Origin: Polytrichum commune
Lineage: Eukaryota; Streptophyta; Polytrichopsida; Polytrichales; Polytrichaceae
Reading direction: 5' to 3'
DNA: 64,000 nt
Assembly: GCA_950295325.1 (NCBI GenBank)
Contig: OX485806.1
Coordinates: 2,974,001 to 3,038,000, forward strand
The notes under the pieces were generated by a model that was given only the letters and a program-made list of their open reading frames with translations, did not search any database and was not told the origin of the DNA. Shown in pieces: positions 22,400-34,229 of the stretch (position 1 is the stretch's first letter; every line of letters begins with the position of its first letter). A program made the translations under genes and the position numbers.

Positions 22400-22702
22400 T
22401 CACGTAGCCGCACATAAATTTACACATTCGCTTGACCAAAAAATGTAATGGCCCTTCGCTTTGCCAATAGTAGTCACTGGAGGGTCGTCTCCAGTGAGAG
22501 GTTCGAGCAAAGGATAGTCGTCTTCAAGTGACTCCATGACGGCCAATGATACATAACCATTGCCAATCACCTTCCCATGCAGCATCCCACCTGCTACATT
22601 TTGAACTACACCCTTCCCAATGGTTTTCGCTTTCGAATCCGGAGAATCATAGTCACGCAGGTAAACCAAGTCCCCCGTAGTCTGCACAATTCCCACGTAC
22701 AT
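22400..22702 (-). pseudogene. Fragment of a CACTA-associated plant transposase-family ORF
   Basis: A 100-residue ORF from an ATG, containing GVVQNVAGGMLHGKVIGNGY and, 45 residues later, TTIGKAKGHYIFW. The pattern of G-V....hHGk.iG.g.v.V ... TIG-A-G--I-W is what I recall from the DUF8039-like domain in plant En/Spm-associated proteins. It lies in the left part of a CACTA element defined independently by its ends. Upstream and downstream exons are not recognisable, so it is probably a remnant. Confidence 0.5.
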
Positions 22703-23462
22703 ATGTTACTGTTCCAAATTTTGAGCACGAATCACACTATTTTGCTGGTGTTGATATTTGCAGATCAAAGAAATATTCAATCCAAAGTACTAAAGTTACA
22801 TTGTCGTCATATCTACTTTGCTATGTCAGTTTTTCTTTACTATGTCAAGTAATGTTTACTATGACATGTCCAGTAGTGTTTACTATGTCCAATAATGTTT
22901 ACTATATGCAGTAATATTTTTGATGGGCTAGACCTCAATTTCTATGTAATGTTTATTCAACCATTTTAGCCTTACATTGATTAATGCATTGTAAACTAAT
23001 GTAGAGAAGGACATTAATGTTAGTTCTACCGAACATGGCCGAAAGTTTTAGAATTTCCTAGTTTTAGAATTTCCTACAGCTGGTTCTTAGTATGCACCAC
23101 TTCTTACATAAATGTATATCTCTTGAAATCCATCTCTAATGTCTTAACACTCCACGGCTTTATGGCTATCACATTACTGCTTCTAGTAATATAGGACAAC
23201 TATGTTGCAGGCCAATAACTATACGTAGTAAGTGTTAGTGACTACGGGTAGTAAAAAAATACGACAATGGCCATTATTGTATATTGGCTACAGTGATACT
23301 TCACCATGTGGAGTTATGTTTACATAAAAATATAACTTAGCATAAACACTCAGAATAATGCAACCCCCCTTCGTGAGAACGTAACCTTTCTGCAGCATTG
23401 CACCGGCCTCCAAAGTTAATTTCTCGTCTTCACTCAGACGTATACACTTTGTTTTAGGTCCC

Positions 23463-24100
23463 TTGTTTCACACACACACACACACACATTTTCATTCATA
23501 CAAATATACACATATCTTTGTCAATGCATTTGGTGAAGACATTAGGTTATACATTCCAAATCCTAACATTTGGATTATTTCTCATATCCACACTAACAAT
23601 CTTATTATTACATTCACATATATATTCACACACACACACACACACATTTTTATTCATACAAATATACACATACCTTTGTCAATGCATTTGGTGAAGACAT
23701 TAGGTTATACATTCCAAATCCTAACATTTGGATTATTTCTCATATCCACACTAACAATCTTATTATTACATTCACATATATATTCATACACATACACACA
23801 CACACACACACATTTTTATTCATACAAATATACACATACCTTTGTCAATGCATTTGGTGAAGACATTAGGTTACACATTCCAAACCCTAACCTTTGGATT
23901 ATTTCTCATATCCACACTAACATTCTTATATTACACTCACACATACACATTTCCATTCACACAAATATATAAACATACCTTTGTCATTGGATTCGGTGAA
24001 GACATAGGGTTGCATACTCCAAGTTCTTCGCTTTTAATTTATCTCTTATATCCACACTAGCACTCTCATAGTCATACATACATTCTCATTTATTTCCTCA
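23463..24100. repeat. Tandem repeat of about 160 bp inside the CACTA element
   Basis: Four copies marked by TCAATGCATTTGGTGAAGAC at about 23520, 23676 and 23845, with a diverged copy near 23978. Each carries a (CA)n run and TTTGGATTATTTCTCATATC. The ORF of 169 codons across it is a repeat by-product. Confidence 0.8.
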
Positions 24101-26270
24101 CACATTTATGGTAAACCCTAATATTGCAAATATTGGGTTCCATACTCTAAGTTCCTCACTTTTGGCTTGTCTTTCATATCCACACTTACACTTGTTGAAT
24201 AACAACATTATAAGAGAGAAAAGAGGCACAATGGAGAAGCCAACGACAACATACATCACCAAGAGGATAAAGGAATCACCACCGAAACGAAGAATGAGCA
24301 CCGAAGACAAGAGGAACTCGGAGAGCCCTCAGCCACGGCTTTAGGCCCCCTTTCCACGGAGATACAAGGAAGTCGCGCGGTTATAGGGCCCCTTACCCAC
24401 GGCAATGGGTCCCCAGCGGCCTAGTGAAGGACACTTAGAACTTAGAGATAGAAGATCACTATGTAAGTATGAAAGGTCTTATATGAGGAATATATAGGAG
24501 TATATAGGGATATTAGAAAGTATATAGGACTAGGATTACATTCCATTAGTATGAGTATACGAGATTTTGTTCAAGGACAATTATGAAAGAAGAATATTTA
24601 AGCAATTACGAGGAGTATATAAGTATTAAGGAGTATATAGGAATATGATACATTCTACTAGTATGATCATTGGAATTTAAATCAATCAATATGAAGATTT
24701 GATGGATTCTCAAAAGGATTTGGAATGTATCCACGACAAAGATATAGTGGAATCTTAGAAAAACGAACATTAGAGTGGTAAAACGGTTATAACCGTTTAT
24801 AATAGATATCATCTACCTATGTCGGAGATAGGTAGTTATCTAGGAAAGTGAAGTTAACAACCATTTTAAATATAGATTTTGGGTTATGAAGAAAAGACTA
24901 TATATAGGGAACACTTTTAGGAGACTACACCTCATTTTTAATACGACGAAGCTATCTTAAATTTGAGTGTCAAAAACACTTGAGTTCCTTTTGTATCTCT
25001 CCTCTCGGAGTACTTTTGCAATATACTATCTTTTCTACAAATATGTGTGATCTATCTCTCTCTCTCAATTGGACTTACAAGTTGTCAAGCGGTACTTGGA
25101 ACTTAAATGATTAAGCAACCGAGAGAAGAGTAGACTCTTTTGAGCAAGAACTCAAAAGATTAGTGTGTGAGGGTGAGAACAAAGCGCTCAAGGATATTCG
25201 GAGAATCAATGGAACTTTGAGAGATGTTGTTATGATGAAGCAAACGTCAATTCATACAACGTGAATGAAGGAAACAATATTGTCTCTTAAAAATGGAAGT
25301 TATCATTGAACTCCTCAAAAGGGAATTATCCAAATATAAAGTGATAGAGTGATTAAGATTGAGTTGATAAGACTTGTATGCATATTTCAATTAAATTGAG
25401 AGTAAGACTTCTTAAATATTACTAAGAAAGAGATACAATTAATTGAGAGAAACTTCTCAATATAAACTACCTATATATATTATGTGACTTATGGATGATA
25501 GTTGAACTTACTCATATTCAATTCTTTAAGTAAATTGTAAGGATAGTAACAAAGATTTTATTGATACTAACAAAGATTGATTGATTAACTACTCACAACA
25601 ATTGTTATTGAAACTTCTTACCTTTAAGATTCTTGTGAGTTGTTGGATGTCATTACAAGTGAACGATTAACTATCAAAGAGAAGAGTTCTCTCTCTTGAG
25701 CAAATCTCAAGAGAGTTATAATTACTCTTGTCATCAAGAAACACTTTGAAGTAAAAACGTGACATTGCAAAACAATCAATGGTGTTTTGGATATAAGATT
25801 ATAATCACTATATGTTACACATATCAAAGTTACAATACTATAAGTAGTAACACTTGAGCTTAAAAACGAAGATTCAATAACACAATATCTTTCTTATTAT
25901 TATAAGTTATGGAGCAATATTATAAAGTATGTGATTGACGTTTATGAACTACGAACTTAACTCCTTGAAGACTTATATTACCTATTGAAAATTATATTGT
26001 TATCAACGATATTGTTATACCTCTTGAAACCTTCTCTAATCTAATTGTTCTTATTATCAATGATGCCTTACATTGAGAGTGAGAATATATGATAATGAGA
26101 ATGTGTTCACTCCAATAATTATATTCATATCACAAGGAGAAGAGAGAGATTACTAATTCGAGACCGAGCATATTAATGAGACACGGTAGTTCTCAAGCGA
26201 ATATAAATTTACATGATGTCTCATCGTGAGTCTTCTTAGCTAATTACAAAGGAACGACCCACGGCGTCCA
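24101..26270. other. Interior of the CACTA element without genes
   Basis: AT-rich. Around 24475-24650 a loose TATATAGGA(A/G)TAT repeat occurs. No ORF with a recognisable domain. Confidence 0.45.
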
Positions 26271-26274
26271 TCAA

Positions 26275-26500
26275 CACTTCCATTCTCACACTCACAACTA
26301 CATTTTCACTCCTACCCACATACACATTCTTACTCACATTCTTACACTAACACACACATTGTTACATATTCTCATTCACACTCTCACACTCTCACACTCT
26401 CATACTCACACACATACATTGTCATTCACACTCTCAAACACATTCTCATTCATACTTTCACATACTCCCTCACACTCACACACTCATACACACTAACGGG
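26275..26500. repeat. CACACTCTCACA low-complexity DNA
   Basis: Irregular CACACT/CTCATT/CACATT units near the right end of the CACTA element. Confidence 0.75.
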
Positions 26501-26806
26501 TCATTTTTTGTGAGTATTCTGTCTAAAACCCTGAAACACATGACAATTGGACTTAACATTCTCTCCATGTGGACCACTTCACTACCCACAGTCATGCACG
26601 TTCTACTGGACGTTCCCAAACACGTTTACAAGAGCGTTCCCAACTGAATTGTTGTCCCACTTCACTACTATGACTCCGCAAAGTTAATTCGGACATCAAA
26701 TGAGCCCATGTGGATTTCTATAATTCCTCCAATCACTGTTTATAGTAGTAAAAGACATGTAGTGAAGTAGGTGTTGGAATAAAAGACGTGTTTTGTAGTA
26801 GTGTAG

Positions 26807-28400
26807 GCTAGGCACTGTGTTACCACACGCACCCCCTTAAGCATACACAATCCCAATCCAAGCTTTGAGGGCATGGGCATGAGGCCTTACACCCTTCTAT
26901 CCCACTAAAACCCCCTAATTCTTAACCTAACCCCCCTCTAATTACTAACTTAACCTAGGGGGGCTATGCTGGTAGCCCAGCAGTCTCGGCCCAGACTGTT
27001 TTTTCCACCTCAATCTGCAAAATGAAACCAGAAAACTACGCTGTTCGGCCGGGGTGGGTGCCCGTCAATGCCCGTCACCCCAACCCATCAAGGTTGTCAA
27101 CAATGTCCTCTCCCATTAGGCAGTTGTCTGCCCCTTCCGCCGCAGCTCCACCTTGGCTACTCCTCTCTGCAGTGTCCGACCAGCTAGCTTACTTCGTATA
27201 AATCCACCACCCTTGATGGGAATTCCCAGCCCTTGCTGGTCCTCCGAATCCCCCTCTCCTGACTAGCAACTCCTTCAATCTCAAAGGGGCCGCTTGTGTT
27301 GATTCCTCATGACTGAATCCACATTGGATTCGGGAAGGCACCCTCATTCTGGTTCCACCTTCGGTTGGCTATTTTTAGGTAAGATTTTGATTGTGGCAAG
27401 ATTTGTCATTGCCACCCTACTTCCATTCCACCCTTTCCATTCTCCAATCCACCTCCCCTGATTCTTTACCTCCACAAAATTACACTCTGATCTCATACTT
27501 CTTGACTCAAATTTTGACTCGCCGCCCCTCTCAGTTGCGACCGAGCTTTGGTGGTCGCTTATAGATCCCCTCTTATCCGTCACACCTCCTTCCTCTCGCC
27601 AATGGGTGGTTGCCTTTGCTGCCGTCCCCCTTCCTCTTCCTCAATGCCGCTCTCCCCTGGTTCGGTGCCTTCGCACCATTGTGCTACCTGCCTCTCGCCT
27701 TTGGCCGTCTCCCCTATCCCCCTCTACCAACAGAAACCCCCCTTCTTTCCAACCCAGCTTGCACCCGCACTCTCCTGCTCGAGCTCCCAACAAGGCTCCT
27801 CCTCCTCTCACCGAAACGGCAGCTCATCCTCTAAAACCTCGGCCTCTCCCATAATGGGCAGCACTAGTGCCTATTCTAAACTCTAAAACCCTGCCTTGCT
27901 ATCCTTATCCCAACAAATCCTAAGCCATCCATTAACTTCACAACCCCCTAACCGTAACCCCTACCCATCCTAATCAATATCACACATGTTTATGTTTTAA
28001 CTCGTTTAATAAAAGTCAAAGCCTAAATTGTTCTTAAATTTAAAGTTTAAGAACCTGTGGGAGCACCCATACTGGGTTCACAACTACTATGCCCTAGCTA
28101 ACTAGCCTCAAATCCAATCATAAACTTATACTCAAAGTTCACTCTTTCTACCTTTTGCATGTTTTAATAAAAAACCAAATCCTACTTCTAGTAACTTCTA
28201 AGCCTAAGTACACATGTGAGAACCTCATTTGGGCTCACACCCATAGTTTCTCCCTCTATGTGACACCCCTGTCTTTGACGGCCTTTCCCAACAATTCCCT
28301 CGTCCCCTAGCTCCCCTTCTTGCGGCATGACGGCTTTCCGGATCTTTGCCTTCTTCGCGGTGGACGTAGCCTCAACTATGGATTACTCTAGGGATATTGT
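26807..28400. other. Gene-poor stretch with a GC-richer block
   Basis: At about 27050-27890 the sequence is GC-richer and open in several frames, including a minus-strand ORF at 27344-27583 with VEVKNQGRWIGEWKGWNG. No domain is recognised and the frames overlap one another. It may be a decayed retroelement or gene segment. Confidence 0.35.
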
Positions 28401-28404
28401 GCAC

Positions 28405-29325
28405 CTCTCCATAGGGAGTGCCAGCAACACCATGGGCACAAGGGGGACCCGAGAGTGACACTCAAGACTTGTGGCGCCATTAGTGAGAGGGCCCAAGTAA
28501 TCCTAGTGTGGGCGAGGGCCTTGGGAGTTGAGAACGCCTCCCACCCATGGAAACTAGGAGTCACGATGGTAAGGCCATGAGCTATGAGTGACTTATGACG
28601 TCTGGATTCTAAGATGCTCAAAAACACCTCAATCACAGGTGTGAACTAGGAGATATGGCAATTTGAGTGGGGTGTTGCCTAGGGACAACGCGTGGGACAA
28701 ACAACGCTTGGGACAACAATGGCATGGGAGTGGCGCTCAAGACTGCCTGGGTTTGAGCAGCCATAATGTCCTCAAGACTTTCCTGAATGGAGCAAGCAAG
28801 GGATCCATCGGCATCTATGCAAAAAGTAGATGTCAATAGAGTGGTTGTTTGATAGTATCAAAGATCATAAGAAGTTATGGTGGTTTGAAGCTGCTGGGGG
28901 GGCCTAGCCCCAACGGCTAAAGGAAAATGTGTACTTGGCCTCAACCCTTATAGAGAGGCAAAATGATACTTGACAGTAGGGTAGGGGCCCTGCCTAAAGT
29001 CTTTGAGGCTTATACGGGTGAGGTGGCTTTGTCGACCAAGCCCATCTGGAGCATAATTGGCAACTATGCTTCATGTTGTTGTAGTGTTGCTTTGGCAATA
29101 TGATGATCAACTCAAGTGTGGACTTTCATGGATAAAAATCCACATCTAACCATTGGCTACATATTAAGGAGAGAGTCCCAAATGCATGTGTGTAAGTGTT
29201 TGGTGTTCAAACCATGAGATTGGAGGTTTGCGGTATGGAGAGCTAACTATGCATGTGTGTGGGATGTGCAGGTTAGCGCTCGTGGCACTTACTAGAGTTG
29301 GAAAGCGATCAAGATAAGTTAAGGG
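28405..29325. repeat. Dispersed repeat, copy 1 (partner at about 54913-55808)
   Basis: About 0.9 kb matching 54913-55808 in the same orientation, with shared blocks such as CACCATGGGCACAAGGGGGA, GGCTAAAGGAAAATGT and GATGATCAACTCAAG. The copies are 26 kb apart and separated by many unrelated elements. They are better read as two members of a dispersed family than as LTRs of one element. Confidence 0.65.
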
Positions 29326-29834
29326 CGCTGTCACCAAAAATTCCCCACCCTTCAATTTCGTCCTAGCCCTAGTGGAAAAGTTATAATAACACATAAAAAA
29401 TCCTCCCTCGGTAATTCAATGTATGATTCCAATATACCCTTGGAATATACACAACTTGACTAATCCCACACTATGTCATCTTATATTCCTTAACTTCGGG
29501 TAAGGTCATATCCTTAGCCTTCTCCAATGTCCACCCGGCCACCTTGGCTACGCCTGGCTTCAATGATTTCCCTCGTGTGAATCGAGTCCTCGCCGTTGAT
29601 TCCACACTACTGCACGAACCTTCACTTGTTGATTTCATGAAGCACATAAGTTTAAGTATTAACAAATACTTGTGTAACTTATGGTGGCCTCTTCTTTACA
29701 GGCCTTCACATTCCATTACTAAGTTCAACCTCAATGGTCAATTACCAATACATTCAAAAGTTACACACACCCCTTCCTACCTAATGAATCCAACACTTTA
29801 AGTCTAAACATCATAAGTCAAAAACTATAAAAGT
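29326..29834. other. Gene-free stretch
   Basis: No gene or repeat recognised on either strand. Confidence 0.4.
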
Positions 29835-29836
29835 GT

Positions 29837-30292
29837 GTCACTAGTTTTTGGAAGTTTGGACATAGTCTCGGTTTTTTGGCTCTCAAAAATTCATATGAAG
29901 TCCAAATTAATGGGTTCTTGGTATCCATGGATAGGTAATGAAGTCCTCTACATGAATATGCAATAATATTTCTACTGACACAAAGTATATGGTCGCAATT
30001 CTACGCTGTTCCCTTTGAATCTGCACTTTTTCACTAGTTTTTGAAAGTTTGGACATAGTCTCGGTTTTTTGGCTCTCAAAAATTCATATGAAGTCCAAAA
30101 AATGAGTTCTTGGTATCCATGGATAGGTAATGAAGTCCTCTACATGAATATGCAATAATATTTCTACTGCCACAAAGTATATGGTCGCAATTCTACGCTG
30201 TTCCCTTTGAATCTGCATTTTTTCACTAGTTTTTGGAAGTTTGGAGATAGTCTCGGTTTTTTTGGCTCTCAAAAATTCATATGAAGTCCAAC
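29837..30292. repeat. Tandem repeat, period about 193 bp, 2.4 copies
   Basis: TCACTAGTTTTTGGAAGTTT recurs at about 29838, 30031 and 30223. Each unit carries CATAGTCTCGGTTTTTTGGC and, further on, GGTATCCATGGATAGGTAAT. The units are nearly identical, so the amplification is recent. Confidence 0.8.
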
Positions 30293-31569
30293 AAAACTAA
30301 ATGCTCCAATAAGAGACTTTGCAGATCCGCATAAGTATAAGGCTAATCAATGTAAATCCAAGTATTCAAACAAAGCCATAAATTGAACTTTAAATCATTC
30401 ACGCCCAACTATTACTAACAAGAGGTCAAGCCCTCTTCAAGGCCAACTAGCCTTGGCTCCTAACCTTACACCCATGCACACACACGCGCTCCTATCTTGC
30501 TTCCAACGCACCCACACTTATAACACGTGGGGTGCCAAGGAGCACGAAGGAAAGAGAGGATGAGTGAGGGGAGAACGAGGTCTTAAATAGTGAGTTTGAG
30601 GAGGTGAGCACCCTCAAGGCTCACGATAAGCCTTCGAGATCTCCTCCTACTTTGTAGGCTCTCATCTTATCTCCTAAGCCTTCCTCCCTCAAACGATCAA
30701 GAAAGATCCTAATTCAAATATTTAACTATCCTTGGCTTTCTACCTACCACATTTTCCACCAAGGTCATGTCCTCACACTACTAAACTTACTCAATCCACT
30801 CCACACCAGCCTAATGCTTAAATTTAGCTTTCTTCAAGCTTCACTCTTTTTATATTTTCGTGAATAGTCATAAATCATAAAAACACCACTTGTAATGTTT
30901 TACAAGTGTTAACAACACATGTGGGCATCATTTTGGGCTCACAGGCGCTAGCTAGGGTTGTGACAAGGGGCGTCGGCATTGTGAACAACCCACCCCCTTG
31001 AGTCTTCGGCCGTGTGTACGCCCTGTCACCCTCTCCCCTCCAAGGAAAAGGTGAACGTTCAAATGATGCCGACATGTGTTGCCCTCGAGGGACGATGAAA
31101 TCGCTCGTTGTGGGCCAAGCCGGCGTCTCCGATGAGTTTGCGGCACAAAGACATGGAGGCCATTGGAGCATTACAGAGAGAAGCCGCCACAAAAGACAAG
31201 GACATGGTTGCAAAAAAAATAAAAAAAATAAACATACTAGTGGGGCTACAAATGTCTACGGACTCCCTAAATGCGCGTAGGGGTAGAATGTAGTGCTTGG
31301 TTATTTATCCTATTCGAAGGTCTTCAAAACATTAATGGTATTTCCATTATGTTTGTATTTCAAACCCATTGAAAAGATTCAATTTCTATTCATTCTCCAC
31401 ATCTTCCCTTCCATTGAGAACAATTTCTCATTTTATACGCAAATGTTTTCATGTATGCTTCATTTTTTTGTTCACTGTGATGCATTTATGTATGATATTT
31501 GTATCCAAAATTATACTTATGAGATTTTATTATTGTTATTATTGGTCCAAATTTAAAAACCGCATCCTT
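30293..31569. other. Gene-poor stretch
   Basis: No gene supported. A short plus-strand segment at about 31108-31290 reads like a coiled-coil fragment (AIGALQREAATKDKDMVAKK) but has no start or context. GGGCTCACA with neighbouring ACATGTGGGCATCATTTTG at about 30915 recurs in variant form near 28215, 50893 and 51511 and may mark retroelement termini. Confidence 0.3.
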
Positions 31570-33163
31570 GAATAGTCTCAAAATCATGACAAAGAGTCCA
31601 ATTAACGAATATTGTGGTATATCCTTCTATCACCCACAAAATCTCCTTTATCTAGATTTTGCAACGTCTCCTCCTAAAGATCAATATTGTCCTCCTTCTT
31701 GTGGTGGGCCCCAATAATCTACATCATTAATGGGTGTTCTCTACATAGTTTTGTAATTCTATGCACCACTTTATCATAATTGGGAATAATTTTAAAATTC
31801 CTTCCAAAGGCGTGAAGTCCAAGTAGCTTTCTCACATCACTCGTCGATAATCTGTAAATCTCCATGATGTTTGTGGTGTCTACTTCTTCAAATACATGTT
31901 TATCGCCTAATGCGATTATGACTCGACTTCCATCTCCCAGAATCTCAAGGTTGGCCAATTTTGTCACTTGCATGCTGTAACTTACATCATCTCGTAGAAT
32001 CCAAACTTTTATAAGACTTAATCATTGCTCTAGGAAGTCAGTCTTGTCCTTCTGCCCAGAGTTCGGGAAGTTTTTGAAGCCTTAGTGGCTAATTGCCGGT
32101 AGTTGCTACGAAGGGTCGGATTTATTCCAATTTACATCAGCAAGAGCCGGTCTTTTGTAAAATCAATCGGCCAATTGCCTATATTTTCATATTTTCATTG
32201 GCCAATATCCAATTAAATGGAATTCATATCGGCACTAATTGTTTAAAAAAATGTATGCAAAGTTATTAGAAATCATTTCTTAGTACAAAATCTTGAATAA
32301 GTGAAAAGAAAGGCATGTTCAAAACTTTAAATTTGAAGAGTTAATATCCTTGGCAAGAATTGAACCTAGCAATGCCTTCACCGCTTGAAGGCCAAGGGTC
32401 CCCCAATTCTTCATAGAAGCAATTGGATTTGGTCATGGAAAGGTTGCATAATTCAAAAAGTTTAAGGTTTAGGGTACTTCCTCAAGTGCATCATCAGATG
32501 CCCCAAACAAATAGCGCTATGGATTGCTATACAAATAGCGAAACTTAGTAGCATCCTTCCCAAGTTCTATAGCACTTGTTAGAATGTCATCAAAATCATT
32601 ATCTGGGCCTTCTATAGCAACACGCATCATACTTTCTAAGTTAGATGTAGACACGGGTATCGGCCAGTATATCAAATTTGAATACTTCTTCCAGCTGAAA
32701 TCCAGTAACTCACAAGAAGAATCAGCTACATTTCCGGGACATTTTCTAGTCCATCGGCTAATTGCCGGAGGATTGAAATTACAGTCGGATTGCCATCCGA
32801 TGGTTGGAAATTTGGACCGGCCATGAGGGGAAATCCATTGGCTGATAATGAACTAGCCGTCGGTTCTCCCCAATCATAGCTTCTGCCACATTGGAGAATC
32901 GCTGATCTTGCATATTAAAGAAGGAATTTGCAAGTTCATTTCGCAAAGTCAAGTTTCCATTAGGTTGTGAGAACACATCTTGTATGTTCTCAAGGTAGCG
33001 AGAGCTATTGAAGTTGTGCGGGAGTTAATTGTAGAGACCTCGTGCTAAAGTTGGCTTTTCCTATTCCTCCCGTACCCCACGTACCCAACCCTTTTGCCTT
33101 TGTATCATCAACTTGCAAGATCATTATGAGCATCTTCATCTGCTCATCGACGCCAACATGATA
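31570..33163 (-). pseudogene. NLR (NB-ARC) disease-resistance pseudogene, split by a hAT element
   Basis: Read on the minus strand, the pieces follow NB-ARC order. VGVDEQMK comes first, then a P-loop GTGGIGKAN at about 33079-33053 (usual GKT is GKA here). Next are RYLENIQDVFSQ, ...LRNELANSFFNMQDQRFSNVAEA, kinase-2 KVWILRDDV, and the RNBS-B-like SRVIIALGDKHVFEEV. Then follow RNBS-C-like STSDVRKLLGLHAFGR and a GLPL-position CREHPLMM, with degraded ARC2 to about 31570. NB-ARC is the ATPase switch of plant immune receptors. The start at 33163 follows a strong acceptor (pyrimidine tract, then CAG at 33166-33164), as at the TIR-NB boundary of TNL genes, but no TIR exon was found. Frameshifts and stops are present, and a hAT element sits between NVAEA and kinase-2. 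Confidence 0.75.
32057..32879. mobile_element. Non-autonomous hAT element, 823 bp, inserted in the NLR pseudogene
   Basis: Begins CAGAGTTCGGGAAG and ends with the inverse of CTATGATTGGGGAG. It is flanked by the perfect 8-bp duplication CTTCTGCC at 32049-32056 and 32880-32887, the hallmark of hAT elements, whose ends commonly start CAGNGTTCGG. There is no transposase. The outer 240-290 bp on each side match the inverse of the element at 45057-46229, while the middle (about 32345-32630) does not. Confidence 0.85.
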
Positions 33164-34221
33164 CTGACAAGAAACAAAGGAAAACCAACGTGGGGCAATC
33201 CGAAGTGATGAATATAAAGGGATACTCTTTTGCCAAGGTGCTTTGAAAGTTGGTACTTGATGTTATTGAGAAGCTTTAGTGATTATATGATATAGACTAT
33301 ATTTTAGAGGACAATTATTTCTTTGGTAAGTTGACTTCACAGAAGTGCAACCTTCATTTCATGATTTTACATACCAATTTCACTGGAATCATGAACCAAG
33401 TCTAGTATATAAACAACCAATTTAACTTGCATTTTCAACCAATTTCACTGCATGTTATGAACAATTTCACGAATTGGTACTCATAATTACAACTTCACAA
33501 AATCAGTTTCATGAATTATATAACTTTATTCCACAAAGAATGGATTATCATGTATAAGATTCTCCTAATCGCTCCCTACAACTAGCTCTACCATTCTGTG
33601 AATGGCTTCCAAATAGATTTTAATGTCAAACCTAGTATGAAGACGATGCTTGGAGGCTCTGACTAACAACCAGACACCGCACAATTGGACACCGTACTTC
33701 AAACATGTTATGCGGCTTACTTACACGGTCAACACTCTTCTCACAAACTAGTCCACAACCACACCATACTCTCAAATACACGTGATTGCGCACTCCAACT
33801 ACATTGGGTTTGTATTGCTTGCTTCAAGTATAGTAATCAAAGACCATAGAAGAACATGTAATTTCATTTCTTACAAAAGACCAAGTTACCCAGTATCACT
33901 TCCTTTATGGCCAAGCATGTTATACCAAATCTAAGGACCTACGCAAATTGGGGTAAAGATTGTGAATACTAAATCTAAGGTAAGTGGCTCTTAAATGGTT
34001 ATTTTTCCAACTAGTTCACTTCTTCTAGGCTAGGAAACATGGGATTAGTACGAGGTGGTAACCAAGGGTGTAGTCATTATCCTCTTGGTCTTTAGAGCTC
34101 AATGTATGAATATGTTATCCATTATCAAAGTGAAGATTCTCATGCTCATTCTTTAGTACAATCAACATCGAACGATTTGGGACCTGGTTCTATAAGGGCA
34201 TCTTGAATGATGACTCGAGAT
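33164..34221. other. Gene-free stretch upstream of the NLR pseudogene
   Basis: If the splice acceptor at 33164-33166 is real, this is the intron before NB-ARC. I looked for a TIR or coiled-coil exon on the minus strand and saw none. AT-rich, with loose repeats of CATTTCACTG at about 33355-33500. Confidence 0.4.
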
Positions 34222-34229
34222 AAAACCTT

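Larger units (their letters stand above)
21232..26803 (-). mobile_element. CACTA (En/Spm) DNA transposon, 5.6 kb, degenerate
   Basis: The left end begins CACTACTACAAAACACGT and the inverse of the right end begins identically; 23 of the first 24 bases match. The element is flanked by TAG at 21229-21231 and 26804-26806, the 3-bp duplication typical of CACTA elements. Subterminal regions contain repeated CGTTCCCAA and TTTACTTCACT-like blocks on both sides. A minus-strand ORF at 22400-22702 resembles a CACTA-associated domain, but no intact transposase (TNP2) is visible. The copy is therefore non-autonomous or decayed, and bulked out by internal tandem repeats. Confidence 0.85.

Noticed and set aside
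23463-23972. 169-codon His/Thr-rich ORF
   Set aside because: By-product of (CA)n and a tandem repeat of about 160 bp inside the CACTA element.
27548-27886. Ser/Pro-rich ORF set as a gene
   Set aside because: Three overlapping frames are open at once because of CCT/TCC-rich composition; no domain or splice support.
32342-32410. tRNA-like sequence on the minus strand (GGTTCAATTCTTGCC resembling a B box)
   Set aside because: No acceptor or anticodon stems can be drawn, and it lies in the variable interior of a hAT element. At most it is a tRNA-derived scrap.
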